Below are positions 1 to 5,862 of a stretch of 22,590 bases of DNA, piece by piece. The first letter of the stretch is position 1, and every line of letters starts with the position of its first letter. Source of the stretch: Candidatus Bathyarchaeota archaeon (GTDB lineage: Archaea > Thermoproteota > Bathyarchaeia > 40CM-2-53-6 > RBG-13-38-9); assembly GCA_007050885.1 (NCBI GenBank), contig SMYQ01000302.1, forward strand, positions 1-22,590, read 5' to 3'. A program made the position numbers and the translations under genes. The notes under the pieces were generated by a model that searched no databases, was not told where the DNA came from, and saw only the letters and a program-made list of their open reading frames with translations.

Positions 1-344
1 GTTTCCAAACTTTCTTGAGCTAAAACTGTAAAATGTTGTCCACCTACAACTGTAAGTACTTCAGGATTCAATTTTTTTGCAATTTCTAAGGTTCTAAGTG
101 TAACGTATGTATTACATGTGGCCAGTGCGCTTGAAGCAACAATGTCTGGATTAAAAGATTCGATACGCCTTTCTAATTGTTGCCAGTCCAATCCTTCTGC
201 ATTACAATCTATCACATTTATCTCTATTTGCTCATTTTGTTTTTCTAAATAAGCTGCAAGTTGAAGAATCCCATACGGTGGAGCCAGATATTCTCCCATG
301 ACAAACCAGTAATCCTTCGGAGGCTCGACAAATAGAATCTTCAA
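1..344 (-). CDS. B12-binding domain radical SAM protein, N-terminal part (runs off the window)
   Basis: The first 114 residues are visible. They start MKILFVEPPKDYWFVMGEYL and form the alternating strand/helix pattern of a cobalamin-binding Rossmann fold. The pattern includes APPYGILQLAAYLE near residues 21-34 and the VVGGQHFTVL strand-turn near residues 99-108, both typical of B12-dependent radical SAM enzymes. The radical SAM CxxxCxxC domain would lie outside the window, so that half is inferred. The chosen start is TTG at 344-342, preceded by AAGGTGG with a five-base spacer; no better start is in frame. The gene lies 79 bases downstream of a GH3-like adenylating enzyme on the same strand, so the two may be co-transcribed. 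Enzymes of this family often methylate unactivated carbons or rearrange lipids and natural products; the substrate here is unknown. Confidence 0.8.
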   Translation of the reverse strand, partial: MKILFVEPPKDYWFVMGEYLAPPYGILQLAAYLEKQNEQIEINVIDCNAEGLDWQQLERRIESFNPDIVASSALATCNTYVTLRTLEIAKKLNPEVLTVVGGQHFTVLAQESLE

Positions 345-423
345 CTATACCACCTTAATCATTATTGGTCAATTGAATAAGTTGATAATATTTTCTAAAT
401 TCAGATACTTTTCATCCATTATT

Positions 424-1548
424 TCAAATCAACCAACCAAAGAATAATCTGTAGAGTCTATGCTCTAAAATAGTTCTTATATTGGCTCTTCCAAAGACTC
501 GAAAATAATTATTTCCCATAGCCTCTATCATATCACCAATATCATATCTCGGAAACAAACAAGAAGATATTATTAACCTCCCCCATTCGCCACGTTTTAA
601 TTCATGGAGCATCTTGGTTTCTTTTCCCATTTCAACTTCAAAATAATATGTATCATAATTAGGTGAAACATACGGTAAATCATCGAGCTGTTGTGCAAAA
701 GCGCCTTCAGTTGCACTATACATTTCAACTATAGGCACATCCCCATAATATTTCCTCAAAACAGGTCCATACTTGAACTGAATCTTTCTAACACTAGTAC
801 AAACTAAGACGTTAAAATTCCAAAGATCTTTCGGAAATTTTTTATGTCTATTTTTAACATATTTAGCAAATGAAAGAATCACTGGAGTTACACCAATCGT
901 AGCCACTACATTTTGGTCAAGAGCTCGCTGATAGACAAGTTCGAACCTTTTTTCCCAATCTGATCTTGTAATTCCAAAACCTAAAGCATCAATTTGTTCT
1001 TGTCTTGGTATAAGACTGACCTGATTAAGCATAGGATTGAGTTTTGCATACGTACCTGAACTGTATCCATAAACAATTTTTTTTCCATCAGAATCAAGAG
1101 TAGTTACTTCTGAAGGAAAATTAAGATTCAATATCTTACCAGAAAGGGCATCCATACTTTTTTTCCTAAGTGCATAATTTGTAATTGCTCTTGCTCCACA
1201 CCAAAAAATTTGCTCTATATGAGTTTTTGTAACAGGCAAAACCTTAGATTTACCTGTAGAACCTCGGGTCATAACCCAGCATTCAGGGGGTTCAGATAAT
1301 ATCGCGGCATAATTGCCCGATTTAACTTCATTAAAATACTTTGTAAGCCCAAGATAATTAACTGAAGGAAAATTTGCTCGGAAAGTATTTCCATCTTTCA
1401 CTTCATTGATTGAATGTTTTTTTCCATAATCTGTTTTCGCATATTCATCAACCAAATTTTTCAATGTTTGTTTTTGTGAAGCGACAGGATCTTTTAGAGA
1501 TTCATGCCACGGATTAACTATATGCTTTAAAATATCTATACCACTCAT
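424..1548 (-). CDS. GH3-like acyl-adenylating enzyme lacking the usual C-terminal domain
   Basis: This resembles the GH3 (auxin-responsive promoter) family of ANL adenylating enzymes, which activate a carboxylic acid with ATP. Numbered from the ATG at 1548, a phosphate-binding loop TRGSTGKSKVLP lies near residues 94-105. A YSATEG aromatic/ATP motif is at 277-282 and RYDIGD at 334-339, just after HELKRGEWGRLIISS. These match the three adenylation motifs. The protein is about 374 residues and stops some 35 residues after RYDIGD, whereas plant GH3 proteins are far longer and carry a mobile C-terminal domain. No continuation is visible in any frame before the next gene. A TTG six codons upstream (1566) is an alternative start; neither has a strong ribosome site. 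It is followed on the same strand by a B12 radical SAM gene, suggesting a shared pathway. The acid substrate is unknown. Confidence 0.72.
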   Translation of the reverse strand: MSGIDILKHIVNPWHESLKDPVASQKQTLKNLVDEYAKTDYGKKHSINEVKDGNTFRANFPSVNYLGLTKYFNEVKSGNYAAILSEPPECWVMTRGSTGKSKVLPVTKTHIEQIFWCGARAITNYALRKKSMDALSGKILNLNFPSEVTTLDSDGKKIVYGYSSGTYAKLNPMLNQVSLIPRQEQIDALGFGITRSDWEKRFELVYQRALDQNVVATIGVTPVILSFAKYVKNRHKKFPKDLWNFNVLVCTSVRKIQFKYGPVLRKYYGDVPIVEMYSATEGAFAQQLDDLPYVSPNYDTYYFEVEMGKETKMLHELKRGEWGRLIISSCLFPRYDIGDMIEAMGNNYFRVFGRANIRTILEHRLYRLFFGWLI

Positions 1549-1614
1549 GACTAACTCATCGACCAAAAATAAACGTCTTTGAAGTTAATTCTTAGAGAAA
1601 TTTTGCAGTTTTAT

Positions 1615-2022
1615 CTAAGTTTTTGGATTTCTTCCTTTAGCCATAAATGAGCCAACAAGAACTCCAATTATAACTATTGCTCCAATTATGATTAAGACAA
1701 ATGGAAAAATTGAACGAAAAGTAAATACTCCGATTAATGAGAGATAGAACATAACCCCGATAAGAATCATGATTAAACCTCCAACCAGTGGACCCAAAAT
1801 ACCGTATTGTTGTTTCTCATATTTCTCTTGTTGCTCCTCTTTCTCGTTTTTTTCATTTTTTTCTTGCTTTTCTTGTTTCTCTTGCTTCTCTGTTTTTTCA
1901 CCTCTGTAATGTTCAGCTGACATCGATGAACTAGTTTCTTTTACTTTTAAAGCTGCACCACATTTGGAACAGAAAACCATTTCCTCTTTAACTTCTGAGC
2001 CACACTTAGGACAATATGGCAT
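1615..2022 (-). CDS. Zinc-ribbon protein with Glu/Lys-rich linker and two membrane helices
   Basis: The 135-residue protein starts MPYCPKCGSEVKEEMVFCSK. Two CxxC knuckles (residues 4-7 and 18-21) form a zinc ribbon. Residues about 42-72 are a low-complexity tract of EK, QEK and NEK units, probably a charged coil or linker. Two hydrophobic helices follow, near 77-98 and 104-128, ending in a basic tail. The start at 2022 is chosen because GGTGA lies five bases upstream; the frame stays open 17 codons further, but those codons contain the ribosome site and overlap the promoter. Topology suggests a membrane-anchored protein whose zinc ribbon faces the cytoplasm. No specific function can be assigned. 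It is divergent from the membrane protein at 2127. Confidence 0.7.
   Translation of the reverse strand: MPYCPKCGSEVKEEMVFCSKCGAALKVKETSSSMSAEHYRGEKTEKQEKQEKQEKNEKNEKEEQQEKYEKQQYGILGPLVGGLIMILIGVMFYLSLIGVFTFRSIFPFVLIIIGAIVIIGVLVGSFMAKGRNPKT
1807..1899 (-). repeat. Purine-rich triplet-like tract coding for Glu/Lys repeats
   Basis: On the minus strand this stretch is almost pure purine and encodes repeated EK, QEK, NEK and EEQQEK units. It has the appearance of a slippage-prone coding microsatellite inside the zinc-ribbon gene, so its length may vary between strains. Confidence 0.6.
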
Positions 2023-2056
2023 AAAATTCACCTTAACCATATTATCATATTGTTGG

Positions 2057-2071
2057 GTATATAAAATATAC
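2057..2071 (-). promoter_or_regulatory. TATA box for the zinc-ribbon gene
   Basis: The sequence GTATATAAAATATAC is an inverted repeat (GTATAT/ATATAC around AAA). It sits about 40 bases upstream of the ATG at 2022, which leaves a short leader containing GGTGA. Position and composition fit an archaeal TATA element. Its symmetry could allow use in both directions, but the plus-strand gene has its own candidate box nearer. Confidence 0.5.
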
Positions 2072-2090
2072 ACCTAGAAATTGATTGGGA

Positions 2091-2113
2091 AATATTATAA
2101 GCGCTATCGCTTA
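2091..2113 (+). promoter_or_regulatory. TATA-like element with adjoining perfect inverted repeat
   Basis: AATATTATAA (2091-2100) is a reasonable TATA element for the gene starting at 2127. Overlapping its end is a perfect 6-bp inverted repeat, TAAGCG-CTAT-CGCTTA (2098-2113). It lies between the TATA element and the expected transcription start, the usual place for an archaeal repressor site. The operator role is inferred. Confidence 0.45.
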
Positions 2114-2126
2114 GAATGTATTCATA

Positions 2127-2618
2127 GTGGTGCATATTTTGAAGGAAAACAAAAAATCAATGAAGATGGGAGGAGAAGCAATATTCACCGCCATTTCAGT
2201 AGGATTCTTTTTGGTTCTAATTGGGGTTTTATTGGCGACTACCCCCAACTTATTTGATAACTTTTTAGACTTCGTTACAAGTTTTGATCTTGTGGATGTT
2301 CCTAATAGTGATATTATTCTTCCTGGACCGGTATCTCCAAACAGTCATATTGTTTTGTATGAAACGGTACAATTGTTGAGTTTCGCTCTAGTTGCATTCC
2401 AAATTGTTATGCTATTGCTAAGATTTTTAGCCAAATCTTCATGGGGGAAAAAAGCAGAAATAGTTGGAAACTTGATTTTTTGGCTTGGAGCAGGTTTTCT
2501 AATTCAAAATTTTCTTATTGAAACGACACAATGGTTTGTTTTCTGGTCCCTATTATTAATAATAATCGGTATTTCGATGATTGCCAGAGCTATGGTTATT
2601 GCCGGTTCAAGACTTTAA
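2127..2618 (+). CDS. Conserved-looking four-helix integral membrane protein, function unknown
   Basis: The 163-residue protein is dominated by hydrophobic segments. One helix lies near residues 19-40, and after a loop of about 40 residues containing DIILPGP three more lie near 79-97, 113-130 and 134-155. Charged residues are few and there are no visible catalytic motifs, so it is probably a small integral membrane protein. I do not recognise the family. The start is uncertain: GTG GTG at 2127-2132 are possible, as are TTG at codon 5 and ATG at codon 12 (MKMGGEAIF), and none has a clear ribosome site at ideal spacing. Its promoter region holds a palindrome, and a strong stem-loop spans its stop codon. 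It is divergent from the zinc-ribbon membrane protein. Confidence 0.6.
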   Translation: MVHILKENKKSMKMGGEAIFTAISVGFFLVLIGVLLATTPNLFDNFLDFVTSFDLVDVPNSDIILPGPVSPNSHIVLYETVQLLSFALVAFQIVMLLLRFLAKSSWGKKAEIVGNLIFWLGAGFLIQNFLIETTQWFVFWSLLLIIIGISMIARAMVIAGSRL

Positions 2619-2637
2619 TTTTCTTTTTAGTCTTGAA
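2606..2637 (+). terminator. Stem-loop spanning the stop codon, with U-rich loop
   Basis: TTCAAGACT (2606-2614) and AGTCTTGAA (2629-2637) form a perfect 9-bp stem. The loop contains the TAA stop (2616-2618) and TTTTCTTTTT. The location at the 3' end of the membrane-protein gene and the T-rich stretch suggest a termination or RNA 3'-end element. The unusual placement of the U tract in the loop lowers confidence that it is an intrinsic terminator. Confidence 0.45.
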
Positions 2638-2711
2638 TCTAGGATATATAAAAAATATTAAATCATCTATGGATAATTATTGAAAATAATTAAAAATAAA
2701 TTCTTTATATA

Positions 2712-2754
2712 TTAAAAAATAAAAAAGAAAAAGGTAGATTTGTAGAATCTTACC
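2712..2754 (-). terminator. Hairpin plus U-tract terminator of trpB2
   Basis: Directly after the trpB2 stop codon the minus strand reads GGTaAGATT, a five-base loop, then AATCTACC. This is an eight-pair stem with one bulge (2733-2754). It is followed by CTTTTTCTTTTTTATTTTTT. Archaeal termination mainly needs the T-rich tract, which is strong here. Confidence 0.55.
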
Positions 2755-4146
2755 TTATGTCATCGCTGTTAGGTCATCATTTAGCCAGGGATATAATTCT
2801 TTGAGTTTCTTCATTGCTTCATTGACTTTCTCTTGTGGGTATTCATATGGAAGCATCTTTCCGCTGTTATAATCATCGTAAGCCTGCATATCAAAGTGAC
2901 CGTGACCACATAATAAGAATAATATAGTTTTCTCTTCGCCTGTTTCTTTACATTTGAGTGCTTCGTCAATTGCAGCCTTTATAGCATGTGATGGTTCGGG
3001 AGCTGGAATAATTCCTTCAGTGTTGGTGAATAATTTTGCAGCATCAAATGTTTCAATCTGATTATAAGCTCTTGACTTTACGACTCCTTCCTCTTTAAGA
3101 AGACTAACAGTTGGAGCCATTCCATGATAACGTAATCCACCAGCATGAATTGGTGGAGGTATAAAGGTATGACCGACTGTATGCATTTTAACTAAAGGTA
3201 TTATTTTTGCTGTATCCCCGTGATCATATGTATAGTATCCTTTTGTAACTTTGGGAACTGCAGAAGACTCAACAGCAATAAATTCTGCCTCCTTGTCAGC
3301 TTTACCTTTTATCTTATCATAATAATATGGCCAATAAAGACCTGAGAAACTACTTCCTCCGCCAATACAGCCAATAATTTGATCGGGATATTCATTCACC
3401 ATTGCTAATTGCTTCTGAGTTTCTAAGCCTATAACAGTTTGATGAAGCAAGACATGGTTGACAACACTTCCTATCGTATACTTCACATTATCGGTAGTAA
3501 GGGCTTCTTCAACTGCTTCACTAATAGCTATTCCAAGACTACCTGTACTGTTGGGATCGGCTTCTCGAATAGCTTTTCCACTTTTTGTTCTGTTTGTTGG
3601 ACTTGGGAAAACTTCGGCACCCCAAGTTTCCATCATCACCTTTCTATATGGTTTCTGATGATAACTTGCGCTTACCATGTAAACTGTTGCATCTATTCCA
3701 AATAATTGTGCACTATATGAAAGAGCAGAACCCCATTGTCCAGCACCCGTTTCTGTTGTAACTCTTTCTAATCCTTCTTTTGAAGCATAATATGCTTGAG
3801 CAACAGCAGTGTTTGTTTTGTGACTACCAGAAGGGCTAACTCCTTCATATTTGTAGTAAATTTTTGCAGGAGTTTTCAAAGCTTTTTCTAAACCTGTCGC
3901 CCTAATCAGTGGGCTGGGTCTCCATATTAGATAAGCCTCTCGAACTGGTTCTGGAATATTTATCCATCGTTCCATACTATATTCCTGTTTGAGACACTCA
4001 AGAGGGAATAGCGGTGGTGGAAGTTGGACTTTCTCTTTGGTCTGTGGGTGAATCATAGGTGGTAATGGTTTTGGAAGATCTGGTAAAATATTGTACCATT
4101 GTTTGGGAATTTCATCTTCTTCTAACAATATCTTTTTAGACGCCAT
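2755..4146 (-). CDS. trpB2: TrpB2-type tryptophan synthase beta chain (PLP enzyme)
   Basis: The 463-residue protein matches the TrpB2 (TrpB-like) branch, which condenses indole with serine to make tryptophan. The PLP lysine is K110 in [13 protein letters not shown]. The catalytic-type glutamate is in [14 protein letters not shown] (E132), and the phosphate-binding glycine loop is IGGGSSFSG (261-269). The extended N-terminus with LPPPLFPLE and [20 protein letters not shown] distinguishes TrpB2 from the shorter TrpB1 that pairs with TrpA. No trpA or other trp gene is nearby, in line with TrpB2 genes commonly standing alone. The start is ATG with GTGAT five bases upstream. It shares a 96-base promoter region with a divergent HTH-ACT regulator, which makes amino-acid-responsive control likely. 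A hairpin plus T-tract follows the stop. Confidence 0.93.
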   Translation of the reverse strand: MASKKILLEEDEIPKQWYNILPDLPKPLPPMIHPQTKEKVQLPPPLFPLECLKQEYSMERWINIPEPVREAYLIWRPSPLIRATGLEKALKTPAKIYYKYEGVSPSGSHKTNTAVAQAYYASKEGLERVTTETGAGQWGSALSYSAQLFGIDATVYMVSASYHQKPYRKVMMETWGAEVFPSPTNRTKSGKAIREADPNSTGSLGIAISEAVEEALTTDNVKYTIGSVVNHVLLHQTVIGLETQKQLAMVNEYPDQIIGCIGGGSSFSGLYWPYYYDKIKGKADKEAEFIAVESSAVPKVTKGYYTYDHGDTAKIIPLVKMHTVGHTFIPPPIHAGGLRYHGMAPTVSLLKEEGVVKSRAYNQIETFDAAKLFTNTEGIIPAPEPSHAIKAAIDEALKCKETGEEKTILFLLCGHGHFDMQAYDDYNSGKMLPYEYPQEKVNEAMKKLKELYPWLNDDLTAMT

Positions 4147-4245
4147 AGATAATCACTTTTTTAGATTTAAGAATTAACTTTTTTTACCCTGAAGCATTTA
4201 TATAAGCTTTGCCGTACAAAAATAATCCTGAGCGTATTATCTATG
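4144..4245. repeat. Perfect 10-bp inverted repeat carrying both divergent start codons
   Basis: CATAGATAAT (4144-4153) and ATTATCTATG (4236-4245) are exact reverse complements. Each contains the ATG of one divergent gene, trpB2 or the HTH-ACT regulator. They flank the shared TATA element. They may be regulator half-sites or matching translation-start contexts; the sequence cannot decide. Confidence 0.6.
4197..4206. promoter_or_regulatory. Shared near-palindromic TATA box between trpB2 and HTH-ACT regulator
   Basis: TTTATATAAG reads as a good TATA element on both strands. On the plus strand it is about 37 bases from the ATG at 4243, leaving little or no leader and no clear ribosome site. On the minus strand it is about 50 bases from the trpB2 ATG. 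The same decamer occurs between the AbrB-ACT gene and the his operon. Confidence 0.6.
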
Positions 4246-4746
4246 TGGAGTCAAATTAGAAAATTTTTCAAAGATTTTCCAGCCCAGGAACGTGTTGCCC
4301 AACTGCTTTTTGAAAGAGGATTCCAAGTAAACCAAGAAGGAAAAGTAGTTAGTGGCGGAATAGAGATACCCCACACTCAAATCGGAAAAGAAGTAGGAGT
4401 AGAACGCCGAGCTGTTGATAGTACAGTTCAAACGATACTTAAAAAAACAGAACTAAAGAACATCTACATGAATCTTCGACAGGTTTGTTCGCTTCAGGAA
4501 GTTGCCCGAGAATTCAATCTAAGCGTTATCGTATTTATTCCTGAAAACGCTCGCCAAAAAGGAATAATAGCGGACGTTACGAAAAAAGTATCAGAATGTG
4601 GTCTCAGTATTAGACAAGCTTTGGCAGAAGATCCTAGCACAAGTATTCATCCACAATTAACACTTATACTAGAAGGAGAAATTCCCTCTGAACTTATCAG
4701 TGAAATAAGAAGATTACCAGGAACTAGAAGCATCACAGTTTATTAA
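4243..4746 (+). CDS. HTH plus ACT-domain predicted regulator of amino acid metabolism
   Basis: The 167-residue protein has an N-terminal winged-helix-like half of about 75 residues. It includes QERVAQLLFERGFQVN and a helix-turn-helix, IPHTQIGKEVGVERRAVDST. An ACT-like ligand-binding domain follows (about 92-166; LSVIVFIPENARQKGIIADV through LPGTRSITVY). This is the architecture of archaeal predicted amino-acid-metabolism regulators with an ACT domain (COG2150-like); family membership is recalled, not searched. ACT domains usually bind amino acids. Being divergent from trpB2 across a shared promoter, it is a natural candidate for control of trpB2 and of itself, with tryptophan or a related amino acid as ligand. 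Translation is probably leaderless or nearly so. Its stop codon overlaps the convergent DUF998 stop by three bases. Confidence 0.78.
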   Translation: MWSQIRKFFKDFPAQERVAQLLFERGFQVNQEGKVVSGGIEIPHTQIGKEVGVERRAVDSTVQTILKKTELKNIYMNLRQVCSLQEVAREFNLSVIVFIPENARQKGIIADVTKKVSECGLSIRQALAEDPSTSIHPQLTLILEGEIPSELISEIRRLPGTRSITVY

Positions 4747-5345
4747 AAATTATTTTCCCCTTTGTATATTTTAATGGCGGAGTACATAATCCATAAAACA
4801 ACAATTTTTGAAATTGTTTCTGGGACAGCAATGCCAACATTGAATATTTCTAAAGAATAAATTAGCCAAGAAAACATAACAATCAGGAAACTAGCAAAAG
4901 CAAAAGTTGACTTTCTCTCTACAGTATAGACAATCGATGTTAGACTTAACATTATGAAATGGGGTACTACTACTGCAAAATGAATTGAACCATAAGTCTC
5001 GTTAAATGTTGCAACTAGTTGAACAAAAAAAGTTGAAATTAGCAAACAGTAACTGCTATACTTTGCATGTTTTTTAAAAACCGTTGCAGTGTAAACCATC
5101 AACAGAAACCCGGAAAGCAACAAACCCATATTAAATATAGCTGCAGCATCACTAGTTACTGAATGTCCAAGATCGCTAAGTGCATTGTTTTCCCAACTGA
5201 ACCATGGAGAAAGAATAAGAGAAATTAAAATTGAAAAATAAAGCAATAAAGATCCGATTATTCCAAACACTGAGTATGCTCTATCTTTCATATCGACATC
5301 ACTGTCTTGAAAAATAACTTTTATGCTATTTATAAGAAGGTTCAT
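4743..5345 (-). CDS. DUF998-like integral membrane protein
   Basis: The protein is up to 200 residues with about six hydrophobic helices, near 25-46, 68-88, 98-115, 121-142, 147-168 and 176-194. The signature WFSWENNALSDLGHS between the first two helices is typical of the DUF998 membrane family, whose function is not established. The first ATG (5345) directly abuts the stop of the AbrB-ACT gene but lacks a ribosome site. An internal ATG at 5291 (MKDRAYSVFG) is preceded by GTGAT at good spacing and may be the true start, giving 182 residues. The gene forms a two-gene unit with the upstream AbrB-ACT regulator. A sensing or transport role is possible but unsupported. Confidence 0.72.
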   Translation of the reverse strand: MNLLINSIKVIFQDSDVDMKDRAYSVFGIIGSLLLYFSILISLILSPWFSWENNALSDLGHSVTSDAAAIFNMGLLLSGFLLMVYTATVFKKHAKYSSYCLLISTFFVQLVATFNETYGSIHFAVVVPHFIMLSLTSIVYTVERKSTFAFASFLIVMFSWLIYSLEIFNVGIAVPETISKIVVLWIMYSAIKIYKGENNF

Positions 5346-5753
5346 TTAGGAATAACTTCGAAATTGAACTTTTTCTGCCGGTCCCTTAGTAATTATTTTT
5401 TCCTCTAATTCATTCAAAGTGCATTTACATCTAGAAATATCTGCTATCGCAATCCATTCTGCAGATTTTCCTCTTCGAAGAGTTCTAGATTCACTTGACA
5501 AAAGATCAACACCTTGATTGGCTAGTATACTTGCCGCTTTTGCCAGAGCACCTGGTGCATCTGAGAATGTGATATTTACTTCAACCAATTTTGCTTCGGG
5601 ATCAGCAAATGGGGCAATTCGAATTTCTTTTTTATCCAGATCGGCTATCAACATAACATACATGCCTTCTGAAAGTTTTATGGCATCGCGAATAGTTGAT
5701 GGCATAGTGATTCTTCCTCTAGAATCAACTCTTACAATTTCAGTCATCCGCAT
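5346..5753 (-). CDS. AbrB/SpoVT-type DNA-binding domain fused to an ACT domain
   Basis: The 135-residue protein begins with a swapped-hairpin AbrB domain (about 1-48; VRVDSRGRITMPSTIRDAIK is the hallmark). It continues with an ACT domain (about 56-130; FSDAPGALAKAASILANQGV is the ligand-loop region). The combination predicts a dimeric DNA-binding protein whose affinity responds to an amino acid. The ATG at 5753 has GGAG eight bases upstream; a second ATG two codons later is possible. It shares a TATA element and about 106 bases with the histidine operon, and inverted repeats lie at the his transcription start. Direct control of the his operon is therefore a reasonable inference, and histidine is the obvious candidate ligand. 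The DUF998 gene follows with no gap. Confidence 0.8.
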   Translation of the reverse strand: MRMTEIVRVDSRGRITMPSTIRDAIKLSEGMYVMLIADLDKKEIRIAPFADPEAKLVEVNITFSDAPGALAKAASILANQGVDLLSSESRTLRRGKSAEWIAIADISRCKCTLNELEEKIITKGPAEKVQFRSYS

Positions 5754-5784
5754 CTCTTAATCTCCAATATTTCTTCCGGAAACC

Positions 5785-5794
5785 TTTATATAAG
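5785..5794. promoter_or_regulatory. Shared TATA box between AbrB-ACT gene and his operon
   Basis: TTTATATAAG is near-palindromic and serves both directions. On the minus strand it is 32 bases from the AbrB-ACT start. On the plus strand it predicts a transcription start near 5812-5818 and a leader of about 45 bases to the hisZ ribosome site. It is identical to the trpB2/HTH-ACT promoter decamer. Confidence 0.65.
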
Positions 5795-5805
5795 ATGTGC
5801 GGATT

Positions 5806-5840
5806 ATGGGTTTCAACCCACTACTTACCCATTAAGGTAA
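5806..5840 (+). promoter_or_regulatory. Nested inverted repeats at the his operon transcription start (candidate operator)
   Basis: TGGGTTTCAACCCA (5807-5820) is a perfect palindrome with 6-bp arms. ATGGGT (5806-5811) can instead pair with ACCCAT (5827-5832), and TTACC (5825-5829) with GGTAA (5836-5840). The first palindrome sits at the predicted transcription start, so a DNA operator is more likely than an RNA attenuator, though mutually exclusive hairpins are possible. Confidence 0.5.
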
Positions 5841-5852
5841 AAATAGACAAAT

Positions 5853-5862
5853 AGGAGGAATA
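5853..5862 (+). promoter_or_regulatory. Strong ribosome site of hisZ next to a non-canonical start
   Basis: AGGAGGA lies just before the first codon that homology supports, yet no ATG, GTG or TTG is in frame there. The nearest start-like codon is ATA at 5860-5862, directly abutting the ribosome site, which is unusually close. Confidence 0.5.

Noticed and set aside
367..417. Small minus-strand ORF of 16 codons (MDEKYLNLENIINLFN) between the GH3-like and radical SAM genes
   Set aside because: It has no ribosome site and no recognisable homology. It does not continue the GH3 protein in any frame.
3439..3705. Plus-strand frames inside trpB2
   Set aside because: They lie opposite strongly conserved TrpB2 codons and have no ribosome site or homology.
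5806..5835. Possible leader peptide MGFNPLLTH ending in a His codon before hisZ
   Set aside because: Its ATG lies upstream of the transcription start predicted from the TATA box, it has one His codon only, and it has no ribosome site.
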